A stretch of DNA of 64,000 nt, from the NCBI RefSeq assembly GCF_023509035.1, contig NZ_CP075583.1, positions 4,898,001 to 4,962,000 on the forward strand, read 5' to 3'. Below the pieces are notes generated by a model. That model was not told the origin of the DNA. It did no database searches and worked only from the letters and a program-made list of their open reading frames with translations. This stretch comes from Janthinobacterium lividum (lineage in GTDB: Bacteria; Pseudomonadota; Gammaproteobacteria; Burkholderiales; Burkholderiaceae_D). How positions within the stretch are numbered: the first letter of the stretch is position 1; each line of letters opens with the position of its first letter. Made by a program: the position numbers and the translations under genes. Below are positions 17,176 through 25,244 of the stretch, piece after piece.

Positions 17176-18057
17176 CTACAGCTTGTGCTGCAGGAATTCG
17201 AGGAAGCAGCTGATGCGCTGCGCCAGCTGCGTGTTGCGGTAGTAGACGGCGTGGATCTGCTGGCGGTAGCCCGTATAGAACGGCTGCAGAACTTTCACCA
17301 GGCGGCCGGCGGCGATGTCGTCCTTCGTCATGAAGTCGGACAGGCAGACGATGCCCTGGTCGTGCAGGGCCAGCTGGCGCAGGGTTTCGCCGCTGGATGC
17401 GGCCAGCGCGGGCACGATCTGCAGGCTGTTGCCGGCTTCGTGGCGCAGCGGCCAGTTGTTGCCCAGTTCATATTGCGCAAAGCCCAGCAGCGCATGGCCG
17501 GACAGTTCTTCCGGCGTGGCGGGTTCACCGTGACGCGCCAGATAGGCGGGCGTGGCCAGCACGTGCAGCGGGCTGGCACTGAGCGGGCGCGCATGCAGGG
17601 TCGAATCGACCAGGGCGCCGATGCGGATGGCGATATCGGTGCGGTGCTCGAGCAGGTCGGCGATCTGGTCGTTGCTGGTCAGCTCCAGGCGGATGTCCGG
17701 GTACATGGCGCGGAACTCTGCCACGTGCGGCACCACGCAATGCAGCATGAAGGGCGAGGCGGCATCGACGGACAATCGCCCGGCCGGCTTCTGGCGACGG
17801 ATGCGGATCGACTCCTCCACGTCTTCCATCGAGGCGAGGATGGCGCGCGCCTTTTCGAGGAATAGCTGCCCCTCTTCCGTCAGTTCCATGCGGCGCGTGG
17901 TGCGCGTCAGGAGCGACGTGGCCAGCTTGTCTTCCAGGCGCGACAGGGCGCGGCTGACGCCCGAAGTGGTTTGCCCCAGGTGTACGGCGGCCGCGCTCAG
18001 GGTGCCGCTGTCGATGACGGTGACGAAGATTTTCAGGTCGTCCGAGTTAATGTCCAT
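17176..18057 (-). CDS. LysR-family transcriptional regulator
   Basis: 293 residues: N-terminal winged helix (DLKIFVTVIDSGTLSAAAVHLGQTTSGVSRALSRLEDKL, about 5-45), then a periplasmic-binding-like effector domain starting at GRLSVDAASPFMLHCVV. It resembles the YafC/DsdC-like subgroup common in Proteobacteria. The ATG at 18057 is preceded by AAGGGCAAGA; the longer frame upstream lacks a ribosome site. No divergent partner exists, since the neighbour on the other side is hemolysin III on the same strand, so the target is unknown. The small zinc-ribbon gene follows immediately. Confidence 0.9.
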   Translation of the reverse strand: MDINSDDLKIFVTVIDSGTLSAAAVHLGQTTSGVSRALSRLEDKLATSLLTRTTRRMELTEEGQLFLEKARAILASMEDVEESIRIRRQKPAGRLSVDAASPFMLHCVVPHVAEFRAMYPDIRLELTSNDQIADLLEHRTDIAIRIGALVDSTLHARPLSASPLHVLATPAYLARHGEPATPEELSGHALLGFAQYELGNNWPLRHEAGNSLQIVPALAASSGETLRQLALHDQGIVCLSDFMTKDDIAAGRLVKVLQPFYTGYRQQIHAVYYRNTQLAQRISCFLEFLQHKL

Positions 18058-18138
18058 TCTTGCCCTTGTTTCACAGATCAGGGCATTATAATGGATTGTA
18101 GGCAATAGTCAGGGAGGCTGGCCGGGCTGCGCGCTACG

Positions 18139-18756
18139 TCAGGCAACGTAGAACAAAATGGCGACAAAATGACAGCTACTGCCGGCCAGCACGAACAGAT
18201 GCCAGATGCCGTGACCATGGCGCAGCTTGTGGTCGGTGGCGTAAAAAGCGATGCCGCCCGTGTAGCACAACCCGCCCGCCACCAGCCACAGGAAACCGTT
18301 CCACTCGAGCGCCGCCAGCAGCGGCTTGATGCCGATGACGATGAGCCAGCCCATGGCCACGTAAATCACCAGCGACAGGATGCGCGCGCCTTTCGCGTAC
18401 ACATATTCCTGCACGATGCCAAGCAGGGCCAGGCCCCACACGACGCCGAACAGCGACCAGCCCCACGGGCCGCGCAGGGTCACCAGCATGAAGGGCGTGT
18501 AGGTCCCCGCGATAAGCAGGTAGATGGCGCAGTGGTCGAGCCGCTGCAGCACGGCCTTGGCCTTGCCGCGCACGCTGTGATACAGGGTGGAAGTGAGGTA
18601 CAAGGTCAGCAGCATGGCCGCATACACGCTGCAGCTGACGATTTTCCAGGCGTCGCCCGTGCGGGCCGCCACGACGATCAGGATGACGCCGCCGATGGCC
18701 GCCAGCGCGGCGCCCACCGTATGGGAAATACTGTTGAACCGTTCACCGTGATACAT
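18139..18756 (-). CDS. Hemolysin III / PAQR family membrane protein
   Basis: 205 residues with seven hydrophobic segments. Family signatures: FNSISHTVGAALA at the N terminus, STLYHSVRGKAKAVLQRLDHCAIYLLIAGTYTPF in the middle, and HGIWHLFVLAGSSCHFVAIL at the C terminus, with the conserved Ser/His/Asp residues thought to bind zinc. Bacterial members (YqfA, hemolysin III) affect membrane lipid balance; the haemolytic activity of the name is not established for most. Start ATG 18756. It lies downstream of the NYN gene on the same strand, with a strong palindrome between them. Confidence 0.9.
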   Translation of the reverse strand: MYHGERFNSISHTVGAALAAIGGVILIVVAARTGDAWKIVSCSVYAAMLLTLYLTSTLYHSVRGKAKAVLQRLDHCAIYLLIAGTYTPFMLVTLRGPWGWSLFGVVWGLALLGIVQEYVYAKGARILSLVIYVAMGWLIVIGIKPLLAALEWNGFLWLVAGGLCYTGGIAFYATDHKLRHGHGIWHLFVLAGSSCHFVAILFYVA

Positions 18757-18790
18757 GCTTAAGCCGAGCGTATCGAGACGCAGCAAAAAT

Positions 18791-18821
18791 CCGGGGTCAG
18801 ACCCGTACGGTCTGACCCCGG
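18791..18821. repeat. REP-like palindrome (GGGGTCAGACC)
   Basis: CCGGGGTCAGACC, 5 nt (CGTAC), GGTCTGACCCCGG: perfect 13-bp arms. It lies between the NYN gene's stop and the start of hemolysin III. Palindromes built on GGGGTCAGACC are, from memory, common dispersed repeats in Oxalobacteraceae and related genomes. It can also fold as a terminator hairpin for the NYN transcript, although no U run follows. Confidence 0.75.
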
Positions 18822-18841
18822 CTTCCCACTGTGGATTTCAA

Positions 18842-20329
18842 TCAAGCTTCTTCCGCCTTCTTGCGCGCGGGACGGCGCGCCGGCGTCTTGCGTGGCGCCT
18901 TGGCTGGCTTGTCTTCGGCCACGACAGCCACTGCCACCGGCGCCGTTTCAACGACAGGCGCCGCTTCCACCGCGACGTCGGCCGCCTTCTTGGCCGGCTT
19001 CTTCGCCGCTGCGGCCTTGCGGGCCGGTGTGCGCGGCTTGGCCTTAGGTTTCGCTTCGGCGACGGCTTCCACAGGCACTTCGGCTACAGGTTCAGGCACT
19101 GGCGCAGGCATGGTTTCCACCGGCGCCACCTCGACGACTTCGGCGCGCGCTTCGCGGCCGCCATCGCCATTCTTGCGGCCACCGCGGCCATTGCGGCGCG
19201 AACCGCGCTTGGCGTTGCCCTCTTCGGCCACCGCTTCGGCTACCTCGTGCTGCACTTCCGGCTGCGGCGCCGGCGCATACTGCTCGACGACGACTGCTTC
19301 GGCGTCGGCCACCGGCACGAAGGCCTGTGGCGCTTCGCCGCGGCGTTGCTCGTTCTGCTTGCGGCCGCCACGGCTATTGCGGCGCGAATCGCGGCGGCTG
19401 CCGCCTTCGCGGCTATTGCCCTCTTCCGCCGTCACGCCGGTCTCGCCGCTGACGCTTGCCTCGCCGGCTGCATCCGCGTTCACGGCGGCCGGCACGGCCA
19501 CCAGGCCGCTGCTGCGGTAGACATAGGCGCCCGATTTTTCATCGCGGCCAAATTCCAGCAAGCCGCGCGCCTGCGCTTCTTCCAGCAGGTTGCCGAAGGT
19601 GCGAAAACCGTAGTAGGACTCGCTGAAGTCCGGCTTGCGGCGCTTGATCGCCTCTTTCAGCATCGAGGCCCAGATCTTGCCGCTGTCGCCGCGCTCCGAG
19701 ACCAGCGCGTCGAAAGTTTCGACGGCCATCTCGATCGCTTCCGTCTTGCGCGACTCGTATTTTTCCTTGCGGCGCACTTCTTCGTCGGGCGAGCGCTTGG
19801 CACCCGCAGCCGGGCTTTCGCGCGCGTCGCGCTTGGCGGCAGTGCGGCGGCTTTCGCGCACCAGGTCATCGTAGAAAATGAATTCGTCGCAGTTGGCCAC
19901 CAGCAGGTCGGAGGTCGACTGCTTGACGCCCACGCCGATTACCTGCTTGGCGTTTTCGCGCAGTTTCGACACCAGCGGCGAAAAGTCGGAATCGCCGCTG
20001 ATGATGACGAAGGTGTTGACGTGGGCCTTGGTGTAGCACAGGTCCAGCGCATCGACCACCAGGCGGATATCGGCCGAATTCTTGCCGGACTGGCGCACGT
20101 GGGGAATTTCGATCAGTTCAAAGTTCGCCTCATGCATGGTGCCCTTAAAACTTTTATAACGGTCCCAGTCGCAATATGCCTTCTTGACAACGATGCTGCC
20201 CTTGAGCAGCAAGCGTTCGAGGATGGGCTTGATATCGAATTTTTCGTAATTTGCATCTCGCACGCCGAGCGCGACGTTCTCGAAGTCGCAAAACACGGCC
20301 ATGCTGAGGTTTTCTGGGGATGACGCCAT
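18842..20329 (-). CDS. NYN-domain (LabA-type) RNase with LOTUS-like domain and basic tail
   Basis: 496 residues. Residues about 10-155 form a NYN/PIN-like nuclease: MAVFCDFENVALG, DIRLVVDALDLC and FVIISGDSDFSPLV supply the conserved acidic residues for metal-dependent RNA cleavage. Residues about 205-280 (AVETFDALVSERGDSGKIWASMLKEAIKRRKPDFSESYYGFRTFGNLLEEAQ) look like an OST-HTH/LOTUS RNA-binding domain. The last 200 residues are low complexity, with RRDSRRNSRGGRK-type Arg/Gly blocks and Ala/Lys/Pro repeats, suggesting RNA or nucleoid binding and possible condensation. Start ATG 20329. A TATACT (minus strand, 20392-20397) may be its -10. Confidence 0.88.
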   Translation of the reverse strand: MASSPENLSMAVFCDFENVALGVRDANYEKFDIKPILERLLLKGSIVVKKAYCDWDRYKSFKGTMHEANFELIEIPHVRQSGKNSADIRLVVDALDLCYTKAHVNTFVIISGDSDFSPLVSKLRENAKQVIGVGVKQSTSDLLVANCDEFIFYDDLVRESRRTAAKRDARESPAAGAKRSPDEEVRRKEKYESRKTEAIEMAVETFDALVSERGDSGKIWASMLKEAIKRRKPDFSESYYGFRTFGNLLEEAQARGLLEFGRDEKSGAYVYRSSGLVAVPAAVNADAAGEASVSGETGVTAEEGNSREGGSRRDSRRNSRGGRKQNEQRRGEAPQAFVPVADAEAVVVEQYAPAPQPEVQHEVAEAVAEEGNAKRGSRRNGRGGRKNGDGGREARAEVVEVAPVETMPAPVPEPVAEVPVEAVAEAKPKAKPRTPARKAAAAKKPAKKAADVAVEAAPVVETAPVAVAVVAEDKPAKAPRKTPARRPARKKAEEA

Positions 20330-20637
20330 AAGGGTGAATTCTCGCTGGATGATAAGGGCGGACGGGAAGCGCAACGCCTCCCTTTTCGCTTAGTATATTC
20401 GCCCATCCCCCGTTTCGGCGACAACTATCGTGCGCGGCAGCCTATTGCGCGCCGCCGGCGGCGCACGCACTGGCGCCGGCAACCGGCAAAACGACGCTTT
20501 CATCGATTTAAAACAATATTAAGAACTACGTGACGCACCTATTTTTGTGGCCGTCAGCTGCGAAAAAATTATTGCCTTACGCCACCACATTTTTCCCACT
20601 GACAGGAGTAAACTACGTGCATTCCGAAGGAGTTTCC
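20330..20637. other. 308-base intergenic region between NYN gene and rod-like gene
   Basis: This is the only gap over 300 bases. It holds the divergent promoters: a minus-strand TATACT at 20392-20397 for the NYN gene, and an AT-rich stretch at 20507-20530 on the plus side for the rod-like gene. A perfect 16-bp GC palindrome GCGCCGCCGGCGGCGC lies at 20449-20464. No ORF with convincing coding character or RNA gene was seen, and no sigma-28 flagellar promoter is obvious. Confidence 0.6.
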
Positions 20638-21009
20638 ATGTCCATATCCGCTCTCACCACCGGTACCTCGGGACTGACCGCCAACCAGCGCGCGCTGGAT
20701 GTGGCCGCCAACAATATCGCCAATGCGAATACGCCGGGCTTCCAGCCGCAGCAAGCCGAGTTCCAGGAAGCCAGTCCGGCCGGCACGGGCGTCACCCTCT
20801 CCGTCGAAGGACGCAAGCTGGCCGCCAGCGAAAGCGTCAGCGGCGCCAATGCGAATGCAGCCAAGGCGGCCGAAAGCCGGCCAAACGGCGTGGGCCTGGC
20901 CTCCGAACTGACGGATAACCTCGTCTACAAAGCCGGTTTTAATTTATCGGCGAATGTCGTCAAGGCAGCTGACCAGGCTTTGGGCAGCCTGATCGACGTC
21001 AAGACTTGA
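20638..21009 (+). CDS. Orphan flagellar rod-like protein (FlgB/FlgC type)
   Basis: 123 residues. The N terminus (SALTTGTSGLTANQRALDVAANNIANANTPGFQ) is the Flg_bb_rod domain, and the C terminus (LTDNLVYKAGFNLSANVVKAADQALGSLIDVKT) matches the helical end that pairs with it in rod and hook proteins, so the gene looks complete. The middle is a short Ala/Ser-rich linker. The start is fixed by GAAGGAG six bases before ATG 20638. No other flagellar gene is in the window, so it is a stand-alone paralogue. It may be an alternative rod component or a repurposed secreted protein. Confidence 0.78.
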   Translation: MSISALTTGTSGLTANQRALDVAANNIANANTPGFQPQQAEFQEASPAGTGVTLSVEGRKLAASESVSGANANAAKAAESRPNGVGLASELTDNLVYKAGFNLSANVVKAADQALGSLIDVKT

Positions 21010-21023
21010 AGCCCTGAGACTAT

Positions 21024-21620
21024 CTACACCGTAGCCAACGCCAGCGGCGCCATGGCCGGCGTGATCAGTGCCAGCAGCCGTTCGGCCGAAATGCCGTCGC
21101 GCGCCTGCACCGACAAGCCATGCAGCAAGGCCGCATAATAATCGCCCAGCGCCTGCACATCCGCTTCCCCTGTTAACTCTCCCGCCAGTTGCGCCGCGCG
21201 CAGGCGCTCGATGACGGCTTGCGTGCGTGCGCGGCGGTGCTGCGCCAGCCAGTCGGCGATGCCCGCGTTTTCCGCGCTCGTGTTCGTGGCGGCCGTGACC
21301 ACCATGCAGCCTTGCGGCTGGCCGCTGCGCGTGTACAGCAGCACGGCTTCTTCCAGCATGCGCGCCACCGCGTCGCGCACATTCAGGCTGGCGGCCAGCG
21401 CATGCACGGCAAACGCGCCCTCGCCCGTTTCATACAATTCCACGGCTTCGCGGAACAACTGCTCCTTCGAGCCGAACGCCGCATAGATGCGCGCCGAGGC
21501 AATGCCCAGCGCTGCCACCAGGTCAGCCATCGACACACCCTCATAGCCACGCGTCCAGAATGCGTCGCGCGCTTTTTCCAGCGCCAGCGCGCGGTCAAAT
21601 TCCCTCGGTCTTCCTGCCAT
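21024..21620 (-). CDS. TetR-family repressor
   Basis: 198 residues from ATG 21620 (AGAGG six bases upstream). The N terminus (MAGRPREFDRALALEKARDAFWTRGYEGVSMADLVAALGIASARIYAAFGSKEQLFREAV) is a typical TetR/AcrR helix-turn-helix. The remainder is an all-helical ligand domain with CMVVTAATNTSAENAGI. It is divergent from the TIM-barrel/hydrolase operon, with which it shares a 139-base region containing two inverted repeats, so it probably represses that operon and itself. The ligand is unknown. Confidence 0.9.
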   Translation of the reverse strand: MAGRPREFDRALALEKARDAFWTRGYEGVSMADLVAALGIASARIYAAFGSKEQLFREAVELYETGEGAFAVHALAASLNVRDAVARMLEEAVLLYTRSGQPQGCMVVTAATNTSAENAGIADWLAQHRRARTQAVIERLRAAQLAGELTGEADVQALGDYYAALLHGLSVQARDGISAERLLALITPAMAPLALATV

Positions 21621-21639
21621 TTTGATCCTCTTCTTGCAA

Positions 21640-21652
21640 ACTGGCGGCCAGT
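21640..21652. promoter_or_regulatory. Palindrome ACTGG-CGG-CCAGT next to the tetR start
   Basis: A 13-bp inverted repeat 20 bases upstream of the tetR start codon. It is a candidate autoregulatory operator. Confidence 0.45.
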
Positions 21653-21701
21653 ATAACGCCTGGCATGCCACTGTATTTGCGATTTATTTTGCAGTTGCAT
21701 C

Positions 21702-21745
21702 TTGACCGCGCAAAAAATTTCGCCTATTCTTTGTCAATCGACAAA
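21702..21745 (+). promoter_or_regulatory. Promoter and operator of the TIM-barrel/hydrolase operon
   Basis: TTGACC (21702-21707), 17 nt, TATTCT (21725-21730) is a good sigma-70 promoter. Directly at and after the -10 lies TTTGTC-AATC-GACAAA (21730-21745), a perfect 6-bp inverted repeat covering the expected transcription start. This is the usual position for a TetR-type repressor. The leader is about 20 nt with AGGAG before ATG 21760. Confidence 0.6.
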
Positions 21746-21759
21746 CAATAGGAGCCGAT

Positions 21760-22821
21760 ATGAAAACCATTCAAGGACCAAGCTTGCACCTGGCACAATT
21801 CGCCGCCGACACGGCGCCCTTCAACACCCTGCCCGCCATCGCCGAGTGGGCGGCCGGCATGGGCTTCAAGGCTTTGCAGATTCCCGCCTGGGATTCGCGC
21901 CTGTTCGACGTGGCGCAGGCCGCGCACAGCCAGCAATATTGCGACGACCTCGTCGCCATGCTGGCCGGCCATGGTCTCGTCATCAGCGAACTGACGACGC
22001 ACATCCTCGGCCAGCTGGTGGCAGTGCACCCGGCCTACGACGCGCTGTGCGACAGCTTCGCGCCTGAACACCTGCACGGCCAGCCTGCGGCGCGCACCGA
22101 GTGGGCCATCGAGCAGGTCAAGCTGGCGGCCATGGCCTCGAAACGCCTGGGCCTAACCGACATGGGCACGTTTTCCGGCTCGTTCGCCTGGCCATATCTG
22201 TTCCCGTTCCCGCAGCGCCCGCCCGGCTTGATCGAGGCGGCCTTCGACGAACTGGCGCGCCGCTGGCTGCCCATCCTCGACGTGTGCGAGGAACAGGGCG
22301 TCAACCTGTGCTACGAAATCCACCCGAGCGAAGACCTGCATGACGGCATCAGCTTCGAGATGTTTTATGAACGCGTGGGCCGCCATCCGCGCTGCAAGAT
22401 GCTGTTCGACCCCAGCCACTTCGTGCTGCAGCAGCTGAACTACCTGGAATTCATCGATATCTACAAGGACCACATCCGCATGTTCCATGTGAAGGATGCG
22501 GAATTCAATCCGACGGGACGGCAAGGCATTTATGGCGGCTACCAGTCGTGGGAAAACCGCGCCGGACGTTTCCGTTCGCTGGGCGATGGCCAGGTCGACT
22601 TCAAGGCGATTTTCTCGAAGATGGCGCAGAACGATTACGCGGGCTGGGCCACCCTGGAATGGGAATGCTGCCTGAAGGACCAGGAAGTGGGCGCGCGCGA
22701 AGGCGTGGCTTTCATCAACGCCCACATCATTCCCGTAACGAGCAAGATCTTCGACGACTTCGCCGGCGCCCCCGTCAGCGCGCAACAGATCAATACCCTG
22801 CTCGGCATCGAGCACAACTAA
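21760..22821 (+). CDS. Sugar phosphate isomerase/epimerase family TIM-barrel protein
   Basis: 353 residues of the AP_endonuc_2/xylose-isomerase-like TIM barrel. Barrel strands with metal ligands are visible: FSGSFAWPYLFPFP, VNLCYEIHPSEDLHDG (Glu/His), MLFDPSHFVLQQLNY (Asp/His), MFHVKDAEFNP (His/Asp) and ATLEWECCLKD (Glu). Family members isomerise or epimerise sugars and polyols, or cleave related compounds; the exact substrate is unknown. First gene of an operon followed 13 bases later by an epoxide-hydrolase-like gene and then an esterase, and preceded by a TetR-type promoter. Confidence 0.88.
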   Translation: MKTIQGPSLHLAQFAADTAPFNTLPAIAEWAAGMGFKALQIPAWDSRLFDVAQAAHSQQYCDDLVAMLAGHGLVISELTTHILGQLVAVHPAYDALCDSFAPEHLHGQPAARTEWAIEQVKLAAMASKRLGLTDMGTFSGSFAWPYLFPFPQRPPGLIEAAFDELARRWLPILDVCEEQGVNLCYEIHPSEDLHDGISFEMFYERVGRHPRCKMLFDPSHFVLQQLNYLEFIDIYKDHIRMFHVKDAEFNPTGRQGIYGGYQSWENRAGRFRSLGDGQVDFKAIFSKMAQNDYAGWATLEWECCLKDQEVGAREGVAFINAHIIPVTSKIFDDFAGAPVSAQQINTLLGIEHN

Positions 22822-22834
22822 ACAAGGAAACCCC

Positions 22835-23701
22835 ATGAACGATTTTACCCACGAGTTTACACACGACTACGTCCGCATCGACGGCCAGCGCCTGCATTGC
22901 GTCATCGCCGGCGAAGGCAAACCCGTGCTGCTGATTCCCGGCTGGCCGCAAACCTGGTATGCCTGGCGCCACGTGATGGCGGCCCTGGCCGCCAACGGTT
23001 ACCAGGCCATCGCCATCGATCCGCCCGGCAGCGGCCACTCAAGCCGTCCTGCGGATGGCTACGACACGGGCGCCGTGGCGACCACCCTGCACCGCACCAT
23101 GCTGGCCCTCGGCCATGCACAGTACGATGTCGTCGGCCACGACATCGGCATGTGGGTCGGCTACGCGCTGGCCAGCGATTTCCCGCAGGCCGTGACGAAA
23201 CTGGCGCTGACGGAAGCCGTGATCCCAGGCCTGGCGCCGGCGCCGCCCATTTTTGTCGCGCCGTCCGACAACATCTTCCTGTGGCACTTCATGTTCAATC
23301 AGGTGCTGGACTTGCCGGAAATGCTCACGGCGGGCAAGGAGCGCGAATATATCCGTTTCATTCTTGACCGCTGGTCGTACCGCCGCGACAAGGTGGCCGT
23401 CGACGTGTATGCGGATGCCTACGCCACGCCGGGCGCCCTGCGCGCCGGTTTCGCCTACTACCGCGCCATCCCCGAAACCATACGGCAAAACCTGGAGCGG
23501 GCGAAAAAGAGCCTGGCCATGCCCGTGCTGGCCATCGGCGCCGACCACGCGACGAATGACGCGCCCCTGCTGACCATGCAGGGTAAGGCGGCTAATTTAA
23601 AAGGCGCCATCGTCGCCGAATGCGGGCACTTCATCATGGAAGAACAGCCGGAAGCGTTCATCGCCCACCTGCTGCCCTTCCTCGCGGGAGAGCCGGCATG
23701 A
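22835..23701 (+). CDS. Alpha/beta hydrolase, epoxide hydrolase-like
   Basis: 288 residues. The HGW-type oxyanion segment appears as IPGWPQTWYAWRHV. The nucleophile elbow is VGHDIGMWVGYALA, with Asp as nucleophile, the hallmark of epoxide hydrolases and haloalkane dehalogenases rather than esterases. A cap domain contains two candidate Tyr residues (RFILDRWSYRRDK and GFAYYRAI), and the late AECGHFIMEEQPEAF supplies the catalytic His. AAGGAAACCCC precedes the ATG. It lies inside the TetR-controlled operon and overlaps the next gene by 4 bases (ATGA), implying coupled translation. Confidence 0.88.
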   Translation: MNDFTHEFTHDYVRIDGQRLHCVIAGEGKPVLLIPGWPQTWYAWRHVMAALAANGYQAIAIDPPGSGHSSRPADGYDTGAVATTLHRTMLALGHAQYDVVGHDIGMWVGYALASDFPQAVTKLALTEAVIPGLAPAPPIFVAPSDNIFLWHFMFNQVLDLPEMLTAGKEREYIRFILDRWSYRRDKVAVDVYADAYATPGALRAGFAYYRAIPETIRQNLERAKKSLAMPVLAIGADHATNDAPLLTMQGKAANLKGAIVAECGHFIMEEQPEAFIAHLLPFLAGEPA

Positions 23702-24628
23702 GCCTCGATCCGCTGATCGCCGCCTGGCTGGAACAGACAAGGGATGCGCCGCCGCCCGCCTCGCTGGCAGACTTGCGCGCGGCCACGGAAACGGGCTTGC
23801 GCCAGCTGCATGGGCCGCTGGAGGATGTCGCGTCGATCAGGGATTACGTGCTTCCCGGTGAACATGCATTGACCGTGCGCGCCTATGTGCCGGCCGGCGC
23901 GGATACTGCCAAGCCTCTGCCCGCCATCGTCTTTGCGCATGGGGGGAGGATGGTGTCTGTGCTCGCTGGACCTGTACGACAATCCTTGCCGCGCGCTGGC
24001 CAACGCCACCGGCTGCGTGATCTTTTCCGTCGATTACCGGCTGGCGCCCGAGCACAAGTTCCCCGTGCCGCTCGACGACTTTTACCGGGCGTTGTGCTGG
24101 GTCGCCGAGCATGCCACGGCGCTGGGCATCGATGCACGACGCCTGGCCGTGGGCGGCGACAGCGCGGGTGGCAACCTGGCGGCGGCAGCGGCCCTGATGG
24201 CGCGCGACCAGGCCGGCCCCGCGCTGGCGCATCAGCTGCTGCTGTACCCGGCGCTCGATTTTGCCTTCGACACACCGTCCTACCAGCGCTATGCGGAGGG
24301 CCATTCGCTGACCCGGGAAGCCATGCGTTTTTGCTGGTCGGCGTACCTGAACGAGCCGGCTGACGGCATGCAGCCTTACGCGGCGCCCCTGCGGGCAGCT
24401 ACGCTCAAGGACTTGCCGGCGGCGACCGTGCTGGTATGCGAGTACGATCCGCTGCATGACGAAGGCGCTGCGTATGCGCTGCGCTTGCGCGACGACGGCG
24501 TGGCGGCCGAGTGTGTGCAGCTCGACGGCATGATCCATGCGTCGATGCACATGCCGGGCTTGACGCCAGCTGCGCGGGGATTGTTTGACGTGGCGGGCCA
24601 GGCGATGCGAAAAGCGCTGGCGGCATGA
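23698..24628 (+). CDS. HSL-family alpha/beta hydrolase (frameshifted)
   Basis: A 309-residue esterase after correction. The frame breaks at a run of six G (23941-23946): with five, the sequence reads FAHGGGWCLCSLDLYDNPC, the HGGG oxyanion motif of hormone-sensitive-lipase-type enzymes. Other motifs: SVDYRLAPEHKFP, nucleophile GGDSAGGNLAA, and late EYDPLHDEG and GMIHASM supplying Asp and His. Start ATG 23698 overlaps the upstream stop (ATGA). The extra G is most likely a sequencing or assembly error. It is the third gene of the TetR-associated operon; with an epoxide hydrolase and a TIM-barrel isomerase this suggests breakdown of a small ester or epoxide compound. Confidence 0.85.
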
Positions 24629-24667
24629 AAAAACGCGCCGGGGATGGCTCCACGGCGCGTTTTTTTT
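24629..24667. terminator. Bidirectional intrinsic terminator
   Basis: A run of A, CGCGCCG (24634-24640), 12 nt, CGGCGCG (24653-24659), then eight T. The A run upstream makes it work on both strands. It ends the esterase operon and, from the other side, the TonB-receptor operon. Confidence 0.9.
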
Positions 24668-24680
24668 CACCGGCTTCGCG

Positions 24681-25217
24681 TCACTCCACCAGCTTGCGCA
24701 CCTCGATGGCGTTGAGCCACTTCACATGGCGCGGACCCGTACGAATGTCTTTCGCCGAGATGAGGGCGATCTCGCCGTCGTTGTCGTCGAGCGCCTTGCC
24801 GTTTTTTTCGTAGTAGACGATCACGCCCTCGCCGGCCGGCGCGTTATACAACTCGCCCCAGGAAAACACCACGGCATAACCATCCGTGGCCGTGGCGATG
24901 ATGGCGAGTTTCTTGACGTCGTTGTGGCCGGGCGCATCCAGCGCCGCCTTGTCGAGGATATCGCGCAGGCGCACGCCCTTGTAACTGGTGATGGTCTCGG
25001 CCTTGTCGCCGTTATGGCGCGTGACGGCGATGTCCCCGCCATTCGCCGGCGGCAGCTGGCGCAGGTCAGCCACCTTCAGGATCAATGGCGTTGCCACCTT
25101 GCCCGTCACGGCAAGCGCGTGGCTCATATTCTCGCCTGCCGGCGCCGGGTCGGCCCACGCGGGCGCCGCCGCCAGCAGTGCGGCCGAAACGAGGCTAGTC
25201 AGTATTGTCTTCAACAT
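24681..25217 (-). CDS. Secreted small molybdopterin-domain-like protein
   Basis: 178 residues from ATG 25217 (AAGGA six bases upstream), with a signal peptide (MLKTILTSLVSAALLAAAPAWADP). The mature part resembles the sulfite-oxidase-type molybdopterin-binding fold in reduced form: LAVTGKVATPLILKVADLRQLP, SYKGVRLRDILDKAAL, TDGYAVVFSWGELYN, VIVYYEKNGKALDDNDGEIALI, HVKWLNAIEV. It lacks the cysteine that ligates Mo in true sulfite oxidases and is half their length, so catalysis is doubtful and a binding role is more likely. It lies 27 bases downstream of the TonB receptor on the same strand, before a terminator. The pair is therefore a two-gene operon, probably under the ModE-like sites. Confidence 0.78.
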   Translation of the reverse strand: MLKTILTSLVSAALLAAAPAWADPAPAGENMSHALAVTGKVATPLILKVADLRQLPPANGGDIAVTRHNGDKAETITSYKGVRLRDILDKAALDAPGHNDVKKLAIIATATDGYAVVFSWGELYNAPAGEGVIVYYEKNGKALDDNDGEIALISAKDIRTGPRHVKWLNAIEVRKLVE

Positions 25218-25244
25218 GCTGTGTCCTTTCATGACAGTGAAAAA

